64,000 bases of DNA, from assembly GCA_002454165.1 (NCBI GenBank), contig DKIG01000040.1, positions 24,573 through 88,572 of the forward strand. Reading direction: 5' to 3'. This document shows positions 61,799 through 64,000 of this stretch, piece after piece. Position 1 is the first letter of the stretch. Every line of letters starts with the position of its first letter. The notes under the pieces were generated by a model, which was not told the origin of the DNA, made no database searches, and saw only the letters and a list, made by a program, of their open reading frames with translations. The translations under genes and the position numbers were made by a program. The stretch comes from Gammaproteobacteria bacterium UBA6724. Lineage in GTDB: Bacteria > Pseudomonadota > Gammaproteobacteria > Pseudomonadales > Azotimanducaceae.

Positions 61799-64000
61799 CT
61801 ACCTAGATTCCACCAGGGTTATTGATGCTTCAAGCAGGTCGGATTTTCGGGGAAGAGTGACGATCATTTCTGTGAATTCGCCCTCTTTGGTTTTTACCTC
61901 AATGGTGCCACCGTGTTTATGAACTATGTCGTTAGATAGAGCAAGACCCAGCCCCGTGCCCTGGTCGGTGGGTTTGGTGGTGAAGAAGGGGTTGAAAATC
62001 TTGTCAATCGCATCCTGGGGGATACCCGTACCATTGTCTTTGATGCTGATTGTCACTTCATCGCCCAGGTTGCGACTGGTGATCCAGAGACTGGGGTGGA
62101 ATTTTTCTTCCTGTGCCTCCGTTGTGTCAGAATCCTGGCTCTCCCCTTCAATGGATCGCCGTCGCTCATTGGTGGCGTAACAGGCATTGGTGACCAGATT
62201 CAGAAATACCCTGCCCAGATCCTGGGGCACGACACTGAGGGAGCCCACTTCCGGGTCATAATTCACTTGCATGTCAAGCTGGAACGCAGCGTCATTTGCT
62301 TTGGCGGCGTGGAAGGCAAGCCCGGCGTGATCATCTACCAGGTTGTTAAGATCAACTTCCCGCACCTCATCCGAACCGCGCCCCATGCGGAGCATGTCAG
62401 TGATGATCTGGTCGGCTCTTTCGCCGTGCTTGCGTATTCGTTTCATATTGTCGCTGATGAATTCGGTGGTTTCTATGATCTCGTCATGCTGCTCCTCGGT
62501 CAGCGCATCGCCCTTGTCAGGCAGACATTCCTTCAATTCTTCCAGCAATTCTTCCGATGCTGCTGAAAAGTTATTCACAAAGTTCAGGGGATTTTTAATT
62601 TCATGGGCGACACCAGCAGTCAATTCGCCCAGCGCGGCAAGTTTCTGCTGTGCCACTACCTGATCCTGGGCGTGGCGCAGATTTTCCAGTGCCTGTGCAA
62701 GCTCTTCGTTCTTGCCTTCCAATTCCTTGGCGAGCTTCTCCACCAGGTTCAGACGTTGTACTTCCAAGGCATTCTGGCGGAAACCCTCAAGCGCCACCGC
62801 CATTTCCGCCACCTCGTCCTGTCCCTTGATATCAATCTTGCCTTTCAGGTCGCCATCCGCCATCCGGTGCATCCGGTCGGACAGGTATTTAAGGCGGCGT
62901 AGTATCACTCTGCCCACGAATAGCCAGGCGATCAGTATTGTGCCGATGATGCTGATGACATTCAGTGCCAGCAACAGACGACGCCCCCGGCTGATAGATT
63001 GGCTGGATGCGAGAGTAGCCTCATCAGCGCGTGCCTGGACACCACTGACCAGGTCGTTGACTTCATTGATGAGTTCATCGGCGAGCACATGATTTTGATT
63101 TAGCAGGGAAAGTTGGTTATCAATCAACATCAGTTCCCTGGTGCGCAGACTGAAACTACCTGTCGCCCCGAGGCTCAATGCAAAGAAGCGCTGAAAGAGC
63201 GGCGCCGTTGCATGGCTTGCGTGCTCTTCGCCGAGAGCTATCAAACTCCGCTGAATACTGCCTGCGGTAGCTTCAAAACGCTCCGTCAAAGGCTCCATCA
63301 ACACGACATCAGAGAGGGTGTAGACACTGGCGATAAGTTGCATGGCGAGGGTGGTATCGGCTTCCAGATTCGCCAGATTTCTGTAGTGATTGACTTCCTC
63401 AGGCGAGAGGTACTGGGCTCGGGGTGCCGGCGGCTTGTCCAGCTCATGGTAGCCCGTCATGATGTAGAATAGCTGATTGTCTATGGCTGGTATCAGAATG
63501 TTGGACAGTTCCTTGTCCAGTTCCTCCAGATCAATCCGGCGGAGTTCCGCCTGCGCCGCCTGATCAATTTGCTCGGCTACCGAAATCTCAATCGCCTGGA
63601 GATTGAGAATCAATGCGGCACCTTTGGCGAGGAGGCTTGCCACCTGTTTACGCCCATCAGCATCAGCCACCGCACGTTGGGACAGTGAGGCAAGCAGTTT
63701 TTCAAAAGCGCGTCTTTCCAGGATGAGGTTGTTTGAGATTTCCTTAAAGCTCTCTGAGTTGGTGAGTTGAGGAGCAATATCAACAAGTATCCGGGTCTGT
63801 CTTGCCACTTCAAAGGCGGCGATTATTTCCGGGATGCTTTTTTCATTGACTTGGCGTTGCACCTCGCCGACCTGGTTAAAAGATAACCAGGCAATCAGAC
63901 TGGCGCTGATAGTAAACACAACGCCGCCAACCAGCCCCGCATACAACTGAGTGGCAATGCGGAAGTGGAATTCCGGGATCCAACCTAGTAGCCCGCGCAT
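61799..64000 (-). CDS. Membrane sensor histidine kinase (reaches window edge)
   Basis: 733 residues visible, beginning with an ATG at the last base of the window; the real start could lie outside. Membrane helix (about 17-40), large helical periplasmic sensor (41-340), second helix (341-363), HAMP (364-415; RMADGDLKGKIDIKGQDEV), coiled coil (420-455), HisKA with His466 in GVAHEIKNPLNFVNNFS, and HATPase with NLVTNACYATNERR, DNGTGIPQD and GTGLGLALS. An acidic insertion (RRRSIEGESQDSD) lies in the ATPase domain. No response regulator is visible nearby. Convergent with CYP153. Confidence 0.92.
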   Translation of the reverse strand: MRGLLGWIPEFHFRIATQLYAGLVGGVVFTISASLIAWLSFNQVGEVQRQVNEKSIPEIIAAFEVARQTRILVDIAPQLTNSESFKEISNNLILERRAFEKLLASLSQRAVADADGRKQVASLLAKGAALILNLQAIEISVAEQIDQAAQAELRRIDLEELDKELSNILIPAIDNQLFYIMTGYHELDKPPAPRAQYLSPEEVNHYRNLANLEADTTLAMQLIASVYTLSDVVLMEPLTERFEATAGSIQRSLIALGEEHASHATAPLFQRFFALSLGATGSFSLRTRELMLIDNQLSLLNQNHVLADELINEVNDLVSGVQARADEATLASSQSISRGRRLLLALNVISIIGTILIAWLFVGRVILRRLKYLSDRMHRMADGDLKGKIDIKGQDEVAEMAVALEGFRQNALEVQRLNLVEKLAKELEGKNEELAQALENLRHAQDQVVAQQKLAALGELTAGVAHEIKNPLNFVNNFSAASEELLEELKECLPDKGDALTEEQHDEIIETTEFISDNMKRIRKHGERADQIITDMLRMGRGSDEVREVDLNNLVDDHAGLAFHAAKANDAAFQLDMQVNYDPEVGSLSVVPQDLGRVFLNLVTNACYATNERRRSIEGESQDSDTTEAQEEKFHPSLWITSRNLGDEVTISIKDNGTGIPQDAIDKIFNPFFTTKPTDQGTGLGLALSNDIVHKHGGTIEVKTKEGEFTEMIVTLPRKSDLLEASITLVESR

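Overview
The window is one contiguous stretch of a gammaproteobacterial chromosome. The evidence is a set of classic gammaproteobacterial gene orders: tRNA-fMet/rimP/nusA/infB/rbfA/truB/rpsO/pnp, atpI-atpBEFHAGDC, holD-like/rimI/prfC, SPOR protein/hslVU/DUF971, ubiE/ubiB/hisI/hisE/tatABC and dksA/pcnB. A FabY-type ketoacyl synthase, two large TonB receptors with EEIIVTAQ/EEIVVTAQ-type boxes, and a CYP153-like alkane hydroxylase point to a free-living, probably marine or hydrocarbon-exposed relative of the Pseudomonadales/Cellvibrionales. That placement is inference; there is no 16S gene in the window. I see no rRNA, CRISPR array, insertion sequence or prophage.

Layout. 1-7.2 kb (minus): an uptake and salvage operon reading heme/cobalamin-type ABC permease, ATPase, binding protein, TonB receptor, secreted adenosine deaminase, then purine nucleoside phosphorylase cut by the left edge. 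7.3-9.75 kb (minus): DNA polymerase II. 9.99-14.4 kb (plus): DksA with a very long Lys/Arg-alternating tail, poly(A) polymerase, acetyl-CoA synthetase. 14.4-23.2 kb (minus): the metY-rimP-nusA-infB-rbfA-truB-rpsO-pnp transcription/translation operon with a strong promoter and two terminators at its head. 23.25-31.8 kb (plus): ferrochelatase, the complete F1Fo ATP synthase operon with a tandem repeat between atpH and atpA, and tRNA-Pro. 31.9-34.6 kb (plus): HolD-like protein, RimI, RF3. 34.6-39.0 kb: FabY (minus), an orphan HARE-HTH/HrgA-like protein (minus) and a PrnB-family heme protein (plus). 39.0-44.99 kb: outer-membrane barrel (minus), secreted alkaline-phosphatase-like enzyme, CysZ-like protein and PriA (plus). 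45.1-52.9 kb (plus): SPOR protein, hslVU behind a textbook sigma-32 promoter, DUF971, ubiE, ubiB, hisI, hisE, tatABC. 53-57.5 kb (plus): a trypsin-like protease overlapping a HisKA_2-type kinase that lacks its phosphoacceptor histidine, then a second TonB receptor. 57.6-59.0 kb (minus): D-aminoacyl-tRNA deacylase and a proline-iminopeptidase homologue whose nucleophile serine is glycine. 59.1-61.8 kb (plus): a thiouridylase-like PP-loop protein with a TusA-like partner, then CYP153. 61.8-64 kb (minus): a membrane sensor histidine kinase reaching the right edge.

Most of the window is core housekeeping. The parts that merit follow-up are the DksA tail, the degenerate kinase plus protease pair, the Ser-to-Gly iminopeptidase, the in-frame repeat inside the atp operon, the HrgA-like/PrnB pair, and the PP-loop/TusA pair.
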